DNA of 64,000 nt from Euzebyales bacterium. GTDB lineage: Bacteria > Actinomycetota > Nitriliruptoria > Euzebyales > JAHELV01. Under the pieces are notes generated by a model. That model saw only the letters and a program-made list of their open reading frames with translations. It was not told the DNA's origin and made no database searches. Shown here piece by piece: positions 1 through 10,226 of this stretch (the first letter of the stretch is position 1; the number at the start of each line of letters is the position of its first letter). The stretch lies in NCBI GenBank assembly GCA_036374135.1, contig DASUUK010000035.1:61972-125971 (forward strand). The letters are read 5' to 3'. The translations under genes were made by a program, and so were the position numbers.

Positions 1-111
1 CTGCCTCGATTGTGCCCCGCCAGCGCGATCTCGCGAAGGGTCCGGAACACCCGGCTCGGCGAACGTGCGCGTCTGCGTCGAGCGCTCCGATGGCAGCCAG
101 TCGTCCATGGC
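1..111. other. Window edge downstream of gyrA, no gene recognised
   Basis: This short stretch follows the gyrA stop codon on the minus strand. I see no convincing reading frame, hairpin terminator or tRNA in it. In mycobacteria the gene after gyrA encodes a small membrane protein followed by tRNAs; too little sequence is present here to say whether that holds. Confidence 0.4.
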
Positions 112-2580
112 CTAGTCGTCCTCCAACTCGTCACCTTCACGCACCGGTGCGATCGACACGACGGTGGCGCCTTCGGTCGGGGTCATCACACGCACGCCCT
201 GGGTCGAGCGCCCGGTCGGCCGGATGTCCTTGACGTCCATCCTGATGATGGTACCGATGTCTGTGATGATGAAGATCTCCTGCTCGTAGGCTGCGACCAA
301 CGCACCGACCAGCGCACCACGCTCGTCGGTCAGCCTGGCGGTCCGCACCCCTTTGCCGCCGCGTCGCTGCCTGGGATACCGCTCCAGCGGTGTCCGCTTA
401 CCGTAGCCTTCTTCGGTCACGACCAACAGTTGGCCGTCAGTCACAGCCGGCGTCATCGACAGCACCGCGTCGGCCTCGCCGAGCTGCATGCCGATCACAC
501 CGGTCGTGTCGCGGCCCATGGCGCGGGCGTCCGTCTCGTGGAAGCGAATGGCCATGCCCTTGCGCGACACGAGGAAGATGTCGTCGTTGCCGCTGGTCAC
601 CGACACGCCGACCAGCCGGTCGTCATCACGGAGGTTGATCGCGATCAGCACCTGGCGCGGCGAGTCGTACTCGTCGAGCACGGTCCGCTTGATCATCCCC
701 TGCTCGGTCGCGAAGGTCAGGTAGTGCCCTCCGTTGCCCTCGAAGTCGCGCAGCGCGAGCACGGCGGCGATCCGCTCGTCCGACTCGAGCGCCAGGCCCT
801 CGACGCTGGTGACATAGGTCCCCCGCGCCGTCCGCGACTTCTCCGGGATGCTCCACGCCCGGACCCGGTAGACACGTCCGAGGTTGGTGAAGAACAGCAA
901 CCAGTGGTGCGTCGTCGTCACGAACAGGTCGCGGACGATGTCGTCCTCCCTGAGGCCGGCACCCGCGACCCCTTTCCCACCGCGACGCTGCGTGCGGTAC
1001 TCGCTCACCTTGGTGCGCTTGACGTAGCCGGCGCGCGTGACCGTCACGACGACGTCCTCGAGCGGGATCAGGTCCGCCATGTCGAGGTCGCCGTCTCCCG
1101 GCAGGATGCGCGTGCGGCGGGCGTCGCCGAAGCGATCGCGGATCTCCGTCAACTCGTCGACGATGATCCCGCGGATCCGCTCGGGCCGGGCGAGAATGTC
1201 GCGCAGGTCCGCGATGCGCTCGGTCAGCTCGGCGTACTCGTCGAGGATGCGCTGGCGCTCCAGAGCCGCCAGCCGCCGCAGCTGCATGTCCAGGATCGCG
1301 CGTGCCTGGATCTCCGAGAGCTCGAACCGCTGCTGCAGTTCGGTGAGCGCCACGTCCGCCGATGCGGCGTTGCGGATCAGGTTGATGACCTCGTCGAGAT
1401 GGTCCAGCGCGACGATCAGACCCTCGAGGACGTGCGCCCGCTCCTCGGCCTTGCGCAGGCGGTACTGGGTCCGTCGGGTGATGATCGTGATCTGGTGATC
1501 GATGTAGATGCGGATGGTGTCGAGCAGGCCCAGCGTCCGCGGGACGCCGTCCACCAGCGCGAGGTTGATGACCCCGAACGTCTCCTGCAGCTGGGTCATC
1601 TTGTAGAGCTGGTTGAGCACGACCTGAGCGTTGGCCCCCCGCTGGAGCTCGACGACGAGGCGGATGCCCTCCCGGTTCGACTCGTCGCGCACGTTGCGGA
1701 TGCCGGCGACCCGTCGTTCGTTGACCAGCTCGGCGATCTTCATCGCCAGATTGGCCTTGTTCACCTGGTAGGGAAACTCGCTGATGACGATGCGCTCGCC
1801 GTCACGGGACTCCTCGATCTCGCTGACCGCCCGCATGCGGATCGACCCGCGCCCGGTCTCGTACGCCTCTCGGATGGCGGCGGTGCCCATGATCTGCGCG
1901 CCGGTAGGAAAGTCCGGCCCGGGGCAGATCCGCTGGATGTCGTCGAGCGTGATGTCGGGGTCGTCGATCGTGGCGATGATCGCGTTGGTCATCTCGACCA
2001 GGTTGTGCGGCGGCACGTTGGTCGACATGCCGACGGCGATCCCCGAGCTGCCGTTGACCAGCAGGTTCGGGAAACGGCTGGGCAGGACGACCGGCTCGGA
2101 CTCCTCCCCGTCGTAGTTGTCGACGAAGTCGACCGTGTCCTCGTCGATGTCGCGCAACAGCTCCATCGCGAGTGGTGACAGGCGTGCCTCGGTGTAACGC
2201 ATCGCCGCTGCGGGATCGCCGTCGATCGACCCGAAGTTCCCGTGCCCGTCGATCAGTGGGTAACGGATCGCCCAGGGCTGCGCCATGCGCACCAGGGCGT
2301 CGTAGATGGCCGAGTCGCCGTGCGGGTGGTACTTCTTCATCACGTCACCGACGGCGGCGGCGGCCTTGCGCTGCTTGGCCGTCGCCCGCATCCCGCCCTC
2401 GAACATCGAGTACAGGATGCGGCGGTGGACCGGCTTCAGTCCGTCCTGGGCGCTGGGCAGCGCGCGCCCGACGATGACGGACATCGCGTAGTCGAGGTAC
2501 GAGCGTTGGAGCTCGTCCTCGAGCTCGATCGGCTCGAACTGCTCGCCGTCGCCGGTGTCTGGCAGCACGTCTTCACTCAT
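112..2580 (-). CDS. gyrA: DNA gyrase subunit A
   Basis: Breakage-reunion subunit of type II topoisomerase, which introduces negative supercoils as a GyrA2GyrB2 complex. The 822-residue length is normal. The winged-helix/tower core comes first, with the catalytic tyrosine in AMRYTEARL (Tyr129). The quinolone-binding segment [10 protein letters not shown] carries Ser90 and Asp94, the residues normally seen in drug-sensitive enzymes. The C-terminal beta-pinwheel contains two QRRGGKG motifs, the GyrA box needed for DNA wrapping. It lies 94 bp downstream of gyrB on the same strand, so co-transcription is likely. The assignment is secure. Confidence 0.98.
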   Translation of the reverse strand: MSEDVLPDTGDGEQFEPIELEDELQRSYLDYAMSVIVGRALPSAQDGLKPVHRRILYSMFEGGMRATAKQRKAAAAVGDVMKKYHPHGDSAIYDALVRMAQPWAIRYPLIDGHGNFGSIDGDPAAAMRYTEARLSPLAMELLRDIDEDTVDFVDNYDGEESEPVVLPSRFPNLLVNGSSGIAVGMSTNVPPHNLVEMTNAIIATIDDPDITLDDIQRICPGPDFPTGAQIMGTAAIREAYETGRGSIRMRAVSEIEESRDGERIVISEFPYQVNKANLAMKIAELVNERRVAGIRNVRDESNREGIRLVVELQRGANAQVVLNQLYKMTQLQETFGVINLALVDGVPRTLGLLDTIRIYIDHQITIITRRTQYRLRKAEERAHVLEGLIVALDHLDEVINLIRNAASADVALTELQQRFELSEIQARAILDMQLRRLAALERQRILDEYAELTERIADLRDILARPERIRGIIVDELTEIRDRFGDARRTRILPGDGDLDMADLIPLEDVVVTVTRAGYVKRTKVSEYRTQRRGGKGVAGAGLREDDIVRDLFVTTTHHWLLFFTNLGRVYRVRAWSIPEKSRTARGTYVTSVEGLALESDERIAAVLALRDFEGNGGHYLTFATEQGMIKRTVLDEYDSPRQVLIAINLRDDDRLVGVSVTSGNDDIFLVSRKGMAIRFHETDARAMGRDTTGVIGMQLGEADAVLSMTPAVTDGQLLVVTEEGYGKRTPLERYPRQRRGGKGVRTARLTDERGALVGALVAAYEQEIFIITDIGTIIRMDVKDIRPTGRSTQGVRVMTPTEGATVVSIAPVREGDELEDD

Positions 2581-2674
2581 CCATCTGGCCTACGTCGTCG
2601 TGTGTGAGGGGCTGGTCGGGTGCCCGAGGTCTCGCGAACCTGTCGGATCCGGTGGGTCGGGCGAGCTCGCGGAC

Positions 2675-4684
2675 TCAGACGTCGAGGAATCGCACGTCCT
2701 TGGCGTTGCGCACGATGAAGTCACGGCGCGCCTCGACGTCGTCGCCCATCAACGTCGTGAACAGCTTGTCGGCGGTGGCCGCATCCTCCATGGTCACCTG
2801 ACGCATGACACGCGCGCCGGGGTCCATGGTGGTCTCCCACAACTGCTCCGGGTCCATCTCGCCGAGGCCCTTGAAGCGGAAGATGTCGAACTTGCGGGCC
2901 TTCTTCGGCGGGCCGCTGCCGTTGCCGTTGGACCCTGGATCGCCCCGCAGTTCGAGCAGGATCTCGTCACGCTCCCGGTCGCTGAAGGCGTACCGCGCGT
3001 CGCGGTGCTTGTCCTTGCTGTTGGCCGGCGTGATCTGGTACAGCGGCGGTTGGGCGATGTAGACGTGTCCGGCCTCGATCAGCTCGCGCATGTGCCGGAA
3101 CAGGAACGTCAGCACCAGGGTGCGGATGTGTGCCCCGTCGACGTCGGCGTCCATCAGCATCACGATCTTGTGGTACCGCAGCTTCTCGGCGTCGAACTCG
3201 TCGCCGATGCCGGTGCCGATCGCGGTGATCAACGCCTGGATCTCCTTGTTCTCCAACGCCTTGCCCAACCGGGCCTTCTCGACGTTGAGGATCTTGCCGC
3301 GGATGGGCAGGATCGCCTGGATCCGACGGTCGCGCGCCTGCTTCGAGGATCCGCCGGCCGAGTCACCCTCGACCACGAAGATCTCGGTCTCCAGGGGATC
3401 GTTGGACTGGCAGTCGGCCAGCTTGCCGGGCAGCGAGTGCGACTCGAGCAGGCCCTTGCGACGTGTCAGGTCGCGCGCCTTGCGCGCGGCCATCCGTGCC
3501 CGTGCGCCCTGGATCGCCTTGTTGACGATGACCCGGGTCTCCTGGGGATGCTCCGCGAACCAGTTCTTGAGCTGCTCGTTGCAGGTGCGCTCGACGAAGC
3601 TACGGACCTCGGTGTTGCCCAGCTTGGTCTTGGTCTGTCCCTCGAACTGCGGATCTGCGATCTTGACGGACACGATCGCGACGAGGCCCTCGCGGATGTC
3701 CTCGCCGGTCAGCGTCAGATCCTTCTCCCTGCTGGTCGGCCGGAACAGACCCGTGTCGCGGGCGACCCTGTTGACCACACCTGTGAGCGCCTTCTTGAAG
3801 CCCTCCTCGTGGGTACCGCCCTCGTGGGTGTTGATCGTGTTGGCGAACGTGTGGATCGAGTCGTGGAAGCTGCCGTTCCACTGCAGCGCGACATCGAGCT
3901 CCTGCGGTCCGCCTGGCCCGTCCTCGGCCGCACTGAACGAGACCACCGTGTCGTGCAGCGGCTCCTTCGCCTTGGACAGGTGTGTGACGAAGTCGGTCAG
4001 GCCGCCGTCGAACCGGAACTCGATCCGCCTCGGCGTGCCATCCTCGTCGCGTGCGCGCTCGTCGGTGACCGTGATGCGCAGGCCCGCCGTCAGGAAGGCG
4101 GTCTCGCGGAACCGTGTGGTCAGCGTGTCCCAGTTGTAGTCGAGCGTCTCGAAGATGTCGGGATCGGCCCAGAAGCTGATGGTGGTGCCCGTGCCCTCGG
4201 CCGGGCCGACGTCGGCGACCGGCGCCACCGGCGCCCCACGGCGGTAGGTCTGGCGGTACAGCCGGCCATCGCGCCGCACCTCGGCGACGAGGCGCTCGGA
4301 GAGCGCGTTGACCACCGACACGCCCACGCCGTGCAGGCCGCCCGACACCGCGTACGACTTGTTGTCGAACTTGCCGCCGGCGTGCAGCACGGTCAGCACG
4401 ACCTCCAGAGCCGAACGGTGCAGCGTGGGATGCTCGCCGACCGGGATGCCACGGCCGTCGTCCGACACGGTGACGGAACTGTCCGCGCCCAGCACGATGT
4501 CGATGCTGGTGCAGCGACCGGCCATGGCCTCGTCGACCGAGTTGTCGACGATCTCGTACACCAGGTGGTGCAGGCCACGCGGGCCGGTCGATCCGACGTA
4601 CATTCCCGGTCGCTTGCGCACCGCCTCGAGGCCCTCGAGGACCGTGATGTCCTTGGCACCGTACTCGGATGGGCTGATGCTCAC
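2675..4684 (-). CDS. gyrB: DNA gyrase subunit B
   Basis: ATPase subunit of gyrase. From the N-terminus: GHKL ATPase domain with SDDGRGIPV and [15 protein letters not shown], transducer domain, then TOPRIM domain with EGDSAGG and the metal-binding DADVDGAHI, ending in a standard C-terminal tail. I chose the GTG at 4684 because AGAAGGAAC lies 9-10 bases upstream and the protein then opens [13 protein letters not shown], a normal gyrB N-terminus (669 residues). The frame stays open to a GTG at 4810, but that start has no ribosome site and would add an unlike-family extension. An extended -10 promoter sits about 190 bp upstream. Confidence 0.97.
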   Translation of the reverse strand: MSISPSEYGAKDITVLEGLEAVRKRPGMYVGSTGPRGLHHLVYEIVDNSVDEAMAGRCTSIDIVLGADSSVTVSDDGRGIPVGEHPTLHRSALEVVLTVLHAGGKFDNKSYAVSGGLHGVGVSVVNALSERLVAEVRRDGRLYRQTYRRGAPVAPVADVGPAEGTGTTISFWADPDIFETLDYNWDTLTTRFRETAFLTAGLRITVTDERARDEDGTPRRIEFRFDGGLTDFVTHLSKAKEPLHDTVVSFSAAEDGPGGPQELDVALQWNGSFHDSIHTFANTINTHEGGTHEEGFKKALTGVVNRVARDTGLFRPTSREKDLTLTGEDIREGLVAIVSVKIADPQFEGQTKTKLGNTEVRSFVERTCNEQLKNWFAEHPQETRVIVNKAIQGARARMAARKARDLTRRKGLLESHSLPGKLADCQSNDPLETEIFVVEGDSAGGSSKQARDRRIQAILPIRGKILNVEKARLGKALENKEIQALITAIGTGIGDEFDAEKLRYHKIVMLMDADVDGAHIRTLVLTFLFRHMRELIEAGHVYIAQPPLYQITPANSKDKHRDARYAFSDRERDEILLELRGDPGSNGNGSGPPKKARKFDIFRFKGLGEMDPEQLWETTMDPGARVMRQVTMEDAATADKLFTTLMGDDVEARRDFIVRNAKDVRFLDV

Positions 4685-4870
4685 GACGGGTTGTTCCTTC
4701 TTCACAGCAACGGCGGCGTCACGGCCGCCGGAGAGCGGTCCCGACACCACAGCACCACAACGGGGCGAGGCTTCGTAGAGGTGCACGACCGGCCGGCCAT
4801 CCAGGCGCACGACGAACGCTCACGCTAATGTCAGCCGCACACGGAGCCGGAGCGGTCTGCGTACTACTGA

Positions 4871-4879
4871 AGTATACCA
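4871..4879 (-). promoter_or_regulatory. Probable gyrB promoter, extended -10 TGGTATACT
   Basis: On the minus strand the gene-free gap between dciA and gyrB contains TGGTATACT, an extended -10 element (TGn plus TATACT), in a locally AT-richer patch. No clear -35 is visible. Transcription would start near 4864, giving a gyrB leader of about 180 bases. Supercoiling-sensitive control would be typical for gyr promoters but cannot be read from sequence. Confidence 0.5.
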
Positions 4880-4926
4880 CGCACCACACGATGGCCTGTG
4901 CTAGGCGTTCCGCGCGTTTCCGCAGG

Positions 4927-5298
4927 TCAGCGGCCTGTGTCACGACGAACGGACACCGTGATCGTCCGAACGGTGCCCTCCCCGAGCCGCTCGTTGACGC
5001 GGCGCATGATCACGGTGCCGAACTGGCGGACCTCCGCGGCCCACAATGGGGTGCGCGCGGCCAGGACGAGCACGCCTCCGGACAGTCGCAAGGGGGCTGT
5101 GTGGCCGGCGAGCTGTGCGCCGACGATCGCCTCCCAGTCCGCCTGCAGGTCGCCCGCCACCAGGTGCGACTGCCAGCCCCGGCGGGCTGCGAGCGAGTGC
5201 AACGCATCGCTGACCGGCGCCACCTCGCCCGTGGTGGCCGGCGGGGTCGCGCCGGCTCCGAGCGGGTCGTACCAGCGACGGCGCGGGCGATCAGGCAT
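4927..5298 (-). CDS. DciA-like DUF721 protein, replicative helicase loader candidate
   Basis: Small DUF721 protein located between recF and gyrB, the position of Rv0004 in Mycobacterium tuberculosis. DUF721 includes DciA, which loads the replicative helicase DnaB in most bacteria lacking DnaC or DnaI. The conserved core is the C-terminal half: WEAIVGAQLAGHTAPLRL, LVLAARTPLWAAEVRQF and a closing INERLG-like segment. I start it at the ATG at 5298 (MPDRPRRRWYDPLG, 123 residues). The frame is open further upstream to a GTG overlapping the recF stop; that extension is wholly encoded by two copies of a 36-bp repeat and reads RASGSEPVGGD twice, so it is probably not native protein. Confidence 0.85.
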   Translation of the reverse strand: MPDRPRRRWYDPLGAGATPPATTGEVAPVSDALHSLAARRGWQSHLVAGDLQADWEAIVGAQLAGHTAPLRLSGGVLVLAARTPLWAAEVRQFGTVIMRRVNERLGEGTVRTITVSVRRDTGR

Positions 5299-5299
5299 G

Positions 5300-5374
5300 T
5301 CCCCACCCACCGGCTCGCTGCCGCTCGCCCTCACCAGATCCCCACCCACCGGCTCGCTGCCGCTCGCCCTCACC
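5300..5374 (-). repeat. Two tandem copies of a 36-bp GC-rich repeat at the recF/dciA junction
   Basis: Copies at 5300-5335 and 5339-5374 are identical over 36 bp with a 39-bp period. A third, diverged copy (33 of 36 identical) is at 50373-50408, between purF and purM. On the minus strand each begins GGTGAGGGCGAGCG and ends near GGTGGGTGGGGA. The TGA of the outer copy is the recF stop codon, and the 3' GGTGGG stretch may serve as ribosome site for dciA. Confidence 0.85.
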
Positions 5375-6527
5375 CACGGACGGTCTCCGGGGGTGGCACG
5401 ATCGTGCGGTCACGCACTGCGTACCGGGGCCCGTCCAGTGGCACGTCGTCGGCGACCGCCGCGGTCACCAGCACCTGACCGAAGCGGTCACAGTGCGCAG
5501 CGAGCCGGCGACGGCGCTCCTCGTCGAGCTCGGCGAACACGTCGTCGAGCAACACGATCGGTTCGTCCCCGACCTCGAACAGGACCTCCCTGCTGGCGAG
5601 CCGGAGCGCGAGCACGAGCGACCACGTCTCGCCATGGCTGGCGAAGCCCTTGGCGGGCAGGTCCGCCAACGTCAGCACCAGATCGTCGCGGTGGGGCCCG
5701 GCCAGCGTGACACCCCGCTCGATCTCCGCCGGCAGCCGTTCGTCGAGGCCGGCGCGCAGCTCGGCGGCGAGGACCGACGGATCGGGCACGCCCTCGTCCG
5801 GATCCCCCCGCACCGTCCGTCCCGTCGACAGCTGGTAGTCCAGCTGCACCCCTGCCGACGGGCCCGCATCACCGGCGACCAGATCCGCGTACGCCCGTGC
5901 GGTCGGTCCGGACAGCGCGTGCACCGCCGCGACCCGTGCGGCGAGCACCGCACTGCCGGCCGCCACCAACGCATCGGTCCACGTGTCCAGCGTCGACGCC
6001 GGCGGGACGCCCCGACCACGTGCGGTCTTCAACAGCGCGTTGCGCTGCCGCAGCACCCGGTCGTACTCCTGCCGCGCCGCGTGGTACGCGGGGCGGCGCT
6101 GTGTCAACAGGTCGTCCAGGAACCGCCGCCGGTCCGAGGGGTCACCGCGCACGAGTTGGGTGTCCTCGGGTGCGAACAGCACGGTCCGGATGACACCGAT
6201 CGCCTCACGGACGCGCTGCTGCGCCTGGCCACCGATGCGCGCACGCGACCGCCCCCCTGGCCGCAGCTCGTACTCGACCCGCAGCTCCCGACCGGCGTCG
6301 CTCCGAGCCCGCGCCCTGATGATCGCGGCGTCCTCACCGGCCCGCACCAACGGGCCATCGCTGCTGGTCCGGTGACTGGAGCCCGTGGCCAGGTAGTTCA
6401 CCGCCTCCAGGACGTTCGTCTTGCCCTGAGCGTTGCGCCCGACCAGCACGTTGGGGCCGTCGAGGAACTCGACCGAGACGCTCGTGTACGCGCGGAAGTC
6501 CACGAGCTCCAGGTGTTCGAGCCGCAC
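5370..6527 (-). CDS. recF: DNA replication and repair protein RecF
   Basis: SMC-like ATPase that works with RecO and RecR to load RecA at gapped DNA. The N-terminus MRLEHLELVDFRAY leads to the Walker A motif GRNAQGKTNVLEAVNYL. The LSGG-like signature lies in the C-terminal half and Walker B is IVLLDDVFAELDEERR. At 385 residues it has normal length. The start is GTG with no strong ribosome site, 32 bp after dnaN, consistent with translation coupling in a dnaA-dnaN-recF operon. Its TGA stop lies inside the 36-bp repeat described separately. Confidence 0.96.
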   Translation of the reverse strand: MRLEHLELVDFRAYTSVSVEFLDGPNVLVGRNAQGKTNVLEAVNYLATGSSHRTSSDGPLVRAGEDAAIIRARARSDAGRELRVEYELRPGGRSRARIGGQAQQRVREAIGVIRTVLFAPEDTQLVRGDPSDRRRFLDDLLTQRRPAYHAARQEYDRVLRQRNALLKTARGRGVPPASTLDTWTDALVAAGSAVLAARVAAVHALSGPTARAYADLVAGDAGPSAGVQLDYQLSTGRTVRGDPDEGVPDPSVLAAELRAGLDERLPAEIERGVTLAGPHRDDLVLTLADLPAKGFASHGETWSLVLALRLASREVLFEVGDEPIVLLDDVFAELDEERRRRLAAHCDRFGQVLVTAAVADDVPLDGPRYAVRDRTIVPPPETVRG

Positions 6528-6559
6528 GACCGGCGCGCCCTGCCGTACCGGCCGGGCCG

Positions 6560-7684
6560 CTACAGGCGAACGGGCATCAGCAGGTACAGGAAGTCGGCGC
6601 CCGCCTCGTCACCCTCGTCGCCGGACGCGACCGGACGGATCACCGCGGGCTTGAGCTCGTCGCGGAACTCGAGTGCCACCTGGTCGGTGCCGGCGGCGTC
6701 GAGGCCGTCGGTCAGGTACCTGGGGTTGAACGCGATCTGCAGGTCGTCGCCCGACAGTGCGCCCTGCAGCGTCTCCTCGGCCTCGCCGATCTCACCGCTG
6801 CCCGCGGTCACACGTACGGTGTCGGCCGTCAGGTGGAGCGTCACCGGGGTCGCCGTGGTGTTGGCATCGCCGACCACCGCGACGCGCCGCACGACCTCGA
6901 TCAGATCGGAGCGGTCGACCTCGAGCCGCCGCTCGAACCCGGACGGGATCAACTGACGGAAGGGAGGGAACGACCCCTCGATGAGCCGCGTCACCAGCTG
7001 GCGGTCGCCGAAGTCGAAGCCGACCTGGCTGTCCTCGAACGACATCCGCACCTCGGAACCGAGCTGCTCGGCCGACCGCCGTGCCTCGTCGAGTGCGCGG
7101 CGCGGCAGCAGCACGGTGCCCTCCACGTCCTGCTCCCAGTCGAGGGTGAGCATGGCGAGGCGATACGAATCGGTCGCGGCGAGCACCAGGTGATCGTTCG
7201 TCGCCTCGACGTACACGCCGGTCAGCACGGGACGCGCGTCATCGGTGCTCGCGGCCCGCGCCACCTGGGCCACCCGCCCGGCGAACTCGGCGGCCTTCAT
7301 GACAGCCGGCGATCCGCCGGCGGCGGCCGTGGCCAGCGATGGGAAGTCCTCCAGCGGCATGAGCCGCAGATCGAACCGCGCATTGCCGCACTCGAGATGC
7401 AGTCGGTCGGTGTCGGCGTCCGCACTGATCGCGGCGTTCGGCAGGCTGCGCACCACATCGCCGAGCAGGCGGCCGGGCACGAGCGCCGTGCCCTCCCGCT
7501 CGGCCTGGACCGGGATCGACAGCGTGCTCGACACCTCGAGGTCCGTCGAACCGAGCAGCAACCGGTCGCCGGCGACCTCCATGCGCACGCCCGACAGTGC
7601 GGGCAACGTCGCTCGTGCGCCGACGGTGCGCAGGACCCACGTCGCGGCGTCGGCGAACTCGGTGCGCTCAGCCCGGAACTTCAT
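6560..7684 (-). CDS. dnaN: DNA polymerase III sliding clamp (beta subunit)
   Basis: Ring-shaped processivity clamp for DNA polymerase III. The protein shows the three repeated clamp folds and the usual N-terminus MKFRAERTEFADA. The C-terminus ends FLYLLMPVRL, matching the family's conserved MPVR ending. I start at the ATG at 7684 because GGAGG lies five bases upstream, giving 374 residues; the frame is open ten codons further but without support. It follows dnaA after about 400 bp that hold DnaA boxes. Confidence 0.97.
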   Translation of the reverse strand: MKFRAERTEFADAATWVLRTVGARATLPALSGVRMEVAGDRLLLGSTDLEVSSTLSIPVQAEREGTALVPGRLLGDVVRSLPNAAISADADTDRLHLECGNARFDLRLMPLEDFPSLATAAAGGSPAVMKAAEFAGRVAQVARAASTDDARPVLTGVYVEATNDHLVLAATDSYRLAMLTLDWEQDVEGTVLLPRRALDEARRSAEQLGSEVRMSFEDSQVGFDFGDRQLVTRLIEGSFPPFRQLIPSGFERRLEVDRSDLIEVVRRVAVVGDANTTATPVTLHLTADTVRVTAGSGEIGEAEETLQGALSGDDLQIAFNPRYLTDGLDAAGTDQVALEFRDELKPAVIRPVASGDEGDEAGADFLYLLMPVRL

Positions 7685-8081
7685 GACGGCCTCCGAAGGT
7701 GATGCGGTCGGCAACGCTCCGTCGAGCGGCCGTCAAGTGCCACCTCTGATGGCACCGGCGGTGCCGACGGGTCGTGCTGTCCGAGATGCGTTGTACACAG
7801 CCGGGCGTTCGCCCGGGTGAAGATCTTGATGGAGAGTTCAGATCCGCCGTAACAGCAGGGGGAGGCGGAACCTGTGGACAACCGGTCGTCATCCCAGGTC
7901 AGGCGCCTCGTCAGCCTTGTGTACGGCATCTGGACATCCTGTTGATGGTGTGGGGACAACTGCCGGGTTGTCCCCATGACAGCGATGTGGTTCGCGGTGG
8001 ACGTGGACAACCCACAGTTTTCCACATGCTGTCCCGTGGCGGATGCACAGGAACTCCACAGGTGGCGGCCGGTCATCGAGG
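7685..8081. other. dnaA-dnaN intergenic region, probable oriC with DnaA boxes
   Basis: This 397-bp gap carries several 9-mers close to the actinobacterial DnaA box TTGTCCACA: TTGTACACA at 7791-7799, a perfect TGTGGACAA (reverse box) at 7873-7881, CGTGGACAA at 8002-8010 and TTTTCCACA at 8018-8026. A perfect inverted repeat, GGGGACAAC at 7952-7960 and GTTGTCCCC at 7967-7975 with a six-base loop, embeds box-like halves. In mycobacteria and streptomycetes oriC lies in this same gap. No obvious AT-rich unwinding element is seen; the dnaN promoter must also lie here. Confidence 0.7.
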
Positions 8082-9467
8082 TCACGCGTTGGCCGCGTTC
8101 TTGATGCGGGTCGTGAGCTCCTGGACCTGGTCGAAGATCGCGTGACGCTCCTGCATCAGTCCGCCGATCTTGTTGGTGGCGTGGATCACGGTCGTGTGGT
8201 CGCGGCCGCCGAACGCCTGGCCGATCTTCGGCAGCGAGAGGTCCGTGAGCTCACGGGTGAGGTACATGGCGATCTGGCGCGCGTTGACGAGCTGGCGGGC
8301 GCGACTCGTCGAGCACAGGTCGTCGAGGGTCAGCGAGAAGTAGTTGGCTGTCTGCCCCATGATCAGGCCGACGGTGATATCGGCCGTGGACGGCTCCGGC
8401 AACAGGTCCTTGAGCACCATCTGCGCGAGCTCGAGCGTGACCTCGGTGCGCTGGAGGCTGGCGAACGCGGCGACCCGGATCAACGCCCCCTCGAGCTCAC
8501 GGATGTTGGAAGAGATGCGGCTGGCGATCAGCTCGAGCACGTCGTCGGGCACCGGGAGCTGGTCCTGCTGGGATTTCTTGCGCAGGATCGCCAGACGTGT
8601 CTCGAGGTCGGGTGGCTGGATGTCGGTGATCAGGCCCCAGCTGAACCGCGTGCGGAGCCGTTCCTCGAGCTGCCCGATCTCCTTGGGCGGTCGGTCGGAC
8701 GAGATGACGATCTGCTTCTGAGCGTTGTGCAGGGCGTTGAACGTGTGGAAGAACTCCTCCTGCGTCTGCTCCTTGTTCTCGAGGAACTGGATGTCGTCGA
8801 TCATGAGGACGTCGACATCGCGGTAGCGGCGCTGGAAGCCGACGCGCCGTCCGTTCTGGATCGCGTCGATGAACTCGTTGGTGAACTGCTCGCTGGTCGC
8901 GTAGTGGACGCGTAGGTCGCTGAACAGCGAGGTGGTGTAGTGCCCGACGGCCTGGAGCAGGTGCGTCTTGCCCAGCCCGGCGCCGCCGTAGATGAACAGC
9001 GGGTTGTACGCCTGCGCCGGCGCCTCAGCCACGGCGAACGCGGCGGCGTGCGCGAACCTGTTGCTGGCGCCGATGACGAACCGGTCGAACGTGTACTTCT
9101 CGTTGAGCCGGCCCCCGCCGCCGACTGGCACCGTCGGTGCGGCCTCGGGCTTGTACGGCGCGGGCGCCGGTGTGGGTGACGATGCGTGAGGCTGACTGGT
9201 CGGCTCGTCGGTGCGGACGATGACGAGCACGTTGAGCGTGCGGCCGGCAGCGGCCGTCAACGCGGAGCGCAGTGCGTCGCCGTACCGCGCATCGAGTTGT
9301 TCCCGTGCGAACCTGTGGGGCGCGGCGAGGACGACGGTGTCGTTCTCGATGCCGATCGGCTGGGTCTCATCGAGCCATGCCCGCAACGCGGCGGCGGTGA
9401 GATCCTGCTGGAGGATTTCCAGGCTTGCCTGCCAGATCTGATCCAGATCGCCCACGACGGTCTCCAC
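8082..9467 (-). CDS. dnaA: Chromosomal replication initiator DnaA
   Basis: AAA+ ATPase that binds DnaA boxes and melts oriC. Order: N-terminal helicase-interaction domain I ([15 protein letters not shown]), variable Pro/Ala-rich linker, AAA+ domain with Walker [17 protein letters not shown] and Walker [14 protein letters not shown], then domain IV with [15 protein letters not shown] and the DNA-binding signature [12 protein letters not shown] take the GTG at 9467 (461 residues), which has GGGAGG about nine bases upstream; a GTG at 9473 is the alternative. The frame is open about 165 codons further upstream, but that part overlaps DnaA boxes and is unlike DnaA. Confidence 0.97.
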   Translation of the reverse strand: METVVGDLDQIWQASLEILQQDLTAAALRAWLDETQPIGIENDTVVLAAPHRFAREQLDARYGDALRSALTAAAGRTLNVLVIVRTDEPTSQPHASSPTPAPAPYKPEAAPTVPVGGGGRLNEKYTFDRFVIGASNRFAHAAAFAVAEAPAQAYNPLFIYGGAGLGKTHLLQAVGHYTTSLFSDLRVHYATSEQFTNEFIDAIQNGRRVGFQRRYRDVDVLMIDDIQFLENKEQTQEEFFHTFNALHNAQKQIVISSDRPPKEIGQLEERLRTRFSWGLITDIQPPDLETRLAILRKKSQQDQLPVPDDVLELIASRISSNIRELEGALIRVAAFASLQRTEVTLELAQMVLKDLLPEPSTADITVGLIMGQTANYFSLTLDDLCSTSRARQLVNARQIAMYLTRELTDLSLPKIGQAFGGRDHTTVIHATNKIGGLMQERHAIFDQVQELTTRIKNAANA

Positions 9468-10082
9468 AGGCACGATCCTCCCATTGTCGGCGATGGCGAT
9501 CCGTTGGACCGCGGGGCAACCGGGTGGTTGTCCACATACATATCCACAGCTGTGGACTCGTGCCACGAGCGATGGCTCCCACCGGCGTGCAGAGGGAATG
9601 GACCGTGACGTTCGCCACGTCTGCACCAGGGAAGCGGTGACGTCGCATCGGCCCCCACCAGACACCGTCCCACCGGGTCCCGCGGTGTGCCCTGACGGCG
9701 CACTACCGACCCCAGTGATCCTGAAATCTGCGTGGCAACCGAGCGCGGGGCAGGAGTATAGGTTGACGACGGTGGAGGTCGCAACACGATTCTGGGACGC
9801 TCCGGACATGCCGCCGGCCAGTCCCCGTGACGCCGGACCGGTGGTTGCGGGGGGTGTCCGCCGTTCTAGACTCGTGTGTACGCAAACGGCACGGCCGTCG
9901 TTGCACTCGGGCACGTTGTCCACGACGACCACGGAACCTCCGTTGCAACCACACCGCAACGGTTCCGCGCGGGCTGTGCGGCAACATCGCTCCCAGCGGC
10001 TCGCCTACGGGCAGGTGTGCCCGGCGATATTGCCTCCCGACCAGCCGTCTCCTGCTCCCGCGAGCACCACGAGGACTGAACC
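9468..10082. promoter_or_regulatory. Divergent dnaA/rpmH control region with DnaA boxes
   Basis: This 615-bp gap separates the divergent dnaA and rpmH operons and holds no convincing gene. Near dnaA it has a perfect TTGTCCACA at 9528-9536, then ATATCCACA at 9540-9548 back-to-back with TGTGGACTC at 9551-9559; the two meet in the 12-bp palindrome CCACAGCTGTGG at 9545-9556. A further TTGTCCACG is at 9916-9924. The first cluster overlaps the likely dnaA promoter zone, so DnaA autorepression is plausible. It may also form a second half of a split origin. Confidence 0.65.
9845..9872 (+). promoter_or_regulatory. Probable rpmH operon promoter TTGCGG-N16-TAGACT
   Basis: TTGCGG at 9845-9850 and TAGACT at 9867-9872 are separated by 16 bases and match the housekeeping actinobacterial promoter pattern. 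Transcription would start near 9879, leaving a leader of about 200 bases before rpmH. Confidence 0.5.
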
Positions 10083-10217
10083 ATGAAGCGCACGTACCAG
10101 CCGAACAACCGCCGCCGCAAGCGGAAGCACGGCTTCCGGTCGCGGATGCGGACCCGTTCGGGTCGCGCGATCATCCGGCGGCGCCGTGCGAAGGGCCGCA
10201 AGACGCTGACGGCCTGA
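10083..10217 (+). CDS. rpmH: 50S ribosomal protein L34
   Basis: Tiny, strongly basic ribosomal protein of the large subunit. The 44 residues open [18 protein letters not shown] and continue through [20 protein letters not shown], the universal L34 pattern. It has a conventional position between dnaA and rnpA and ends ten bases before rnpA. Confidence 0.97.
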   Translation: MKRTYQPNNRRRKRKHGFRSRMRTRSGRAIIRRRRAKGRKTLTA

Positions 10218-10226
10218 CGGAATGCA

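Noticed and set aside
250..2580. Quinolone-resistance substitution in GyrA
   Set aside because: Ser90 and Asp94 are the usual sensitive-type residues.
4685..4810. Longer gyrB starting at the GTG at 4810
   Set aside because: No ribosome site and no family similarity; AGAAGGAAC before 4684 fits the shorter form.
10..4828. Very long plus-strand open frames opposite gyrA and gyrB
   Set aside because: They are mirror frames produced by the strong third-position G/C bias. The minus-strand proteins have full family motifs; the plus-strand translations are His/Asp/Arg-rich without any motif.
9468..9959. N-terminal extension of dnaA by about 165 codons
   Set aside because: It covers DnaA boxes and the promoter zone, is unlike DnaA, and a good ribosome site lies before the GTG at 9467.
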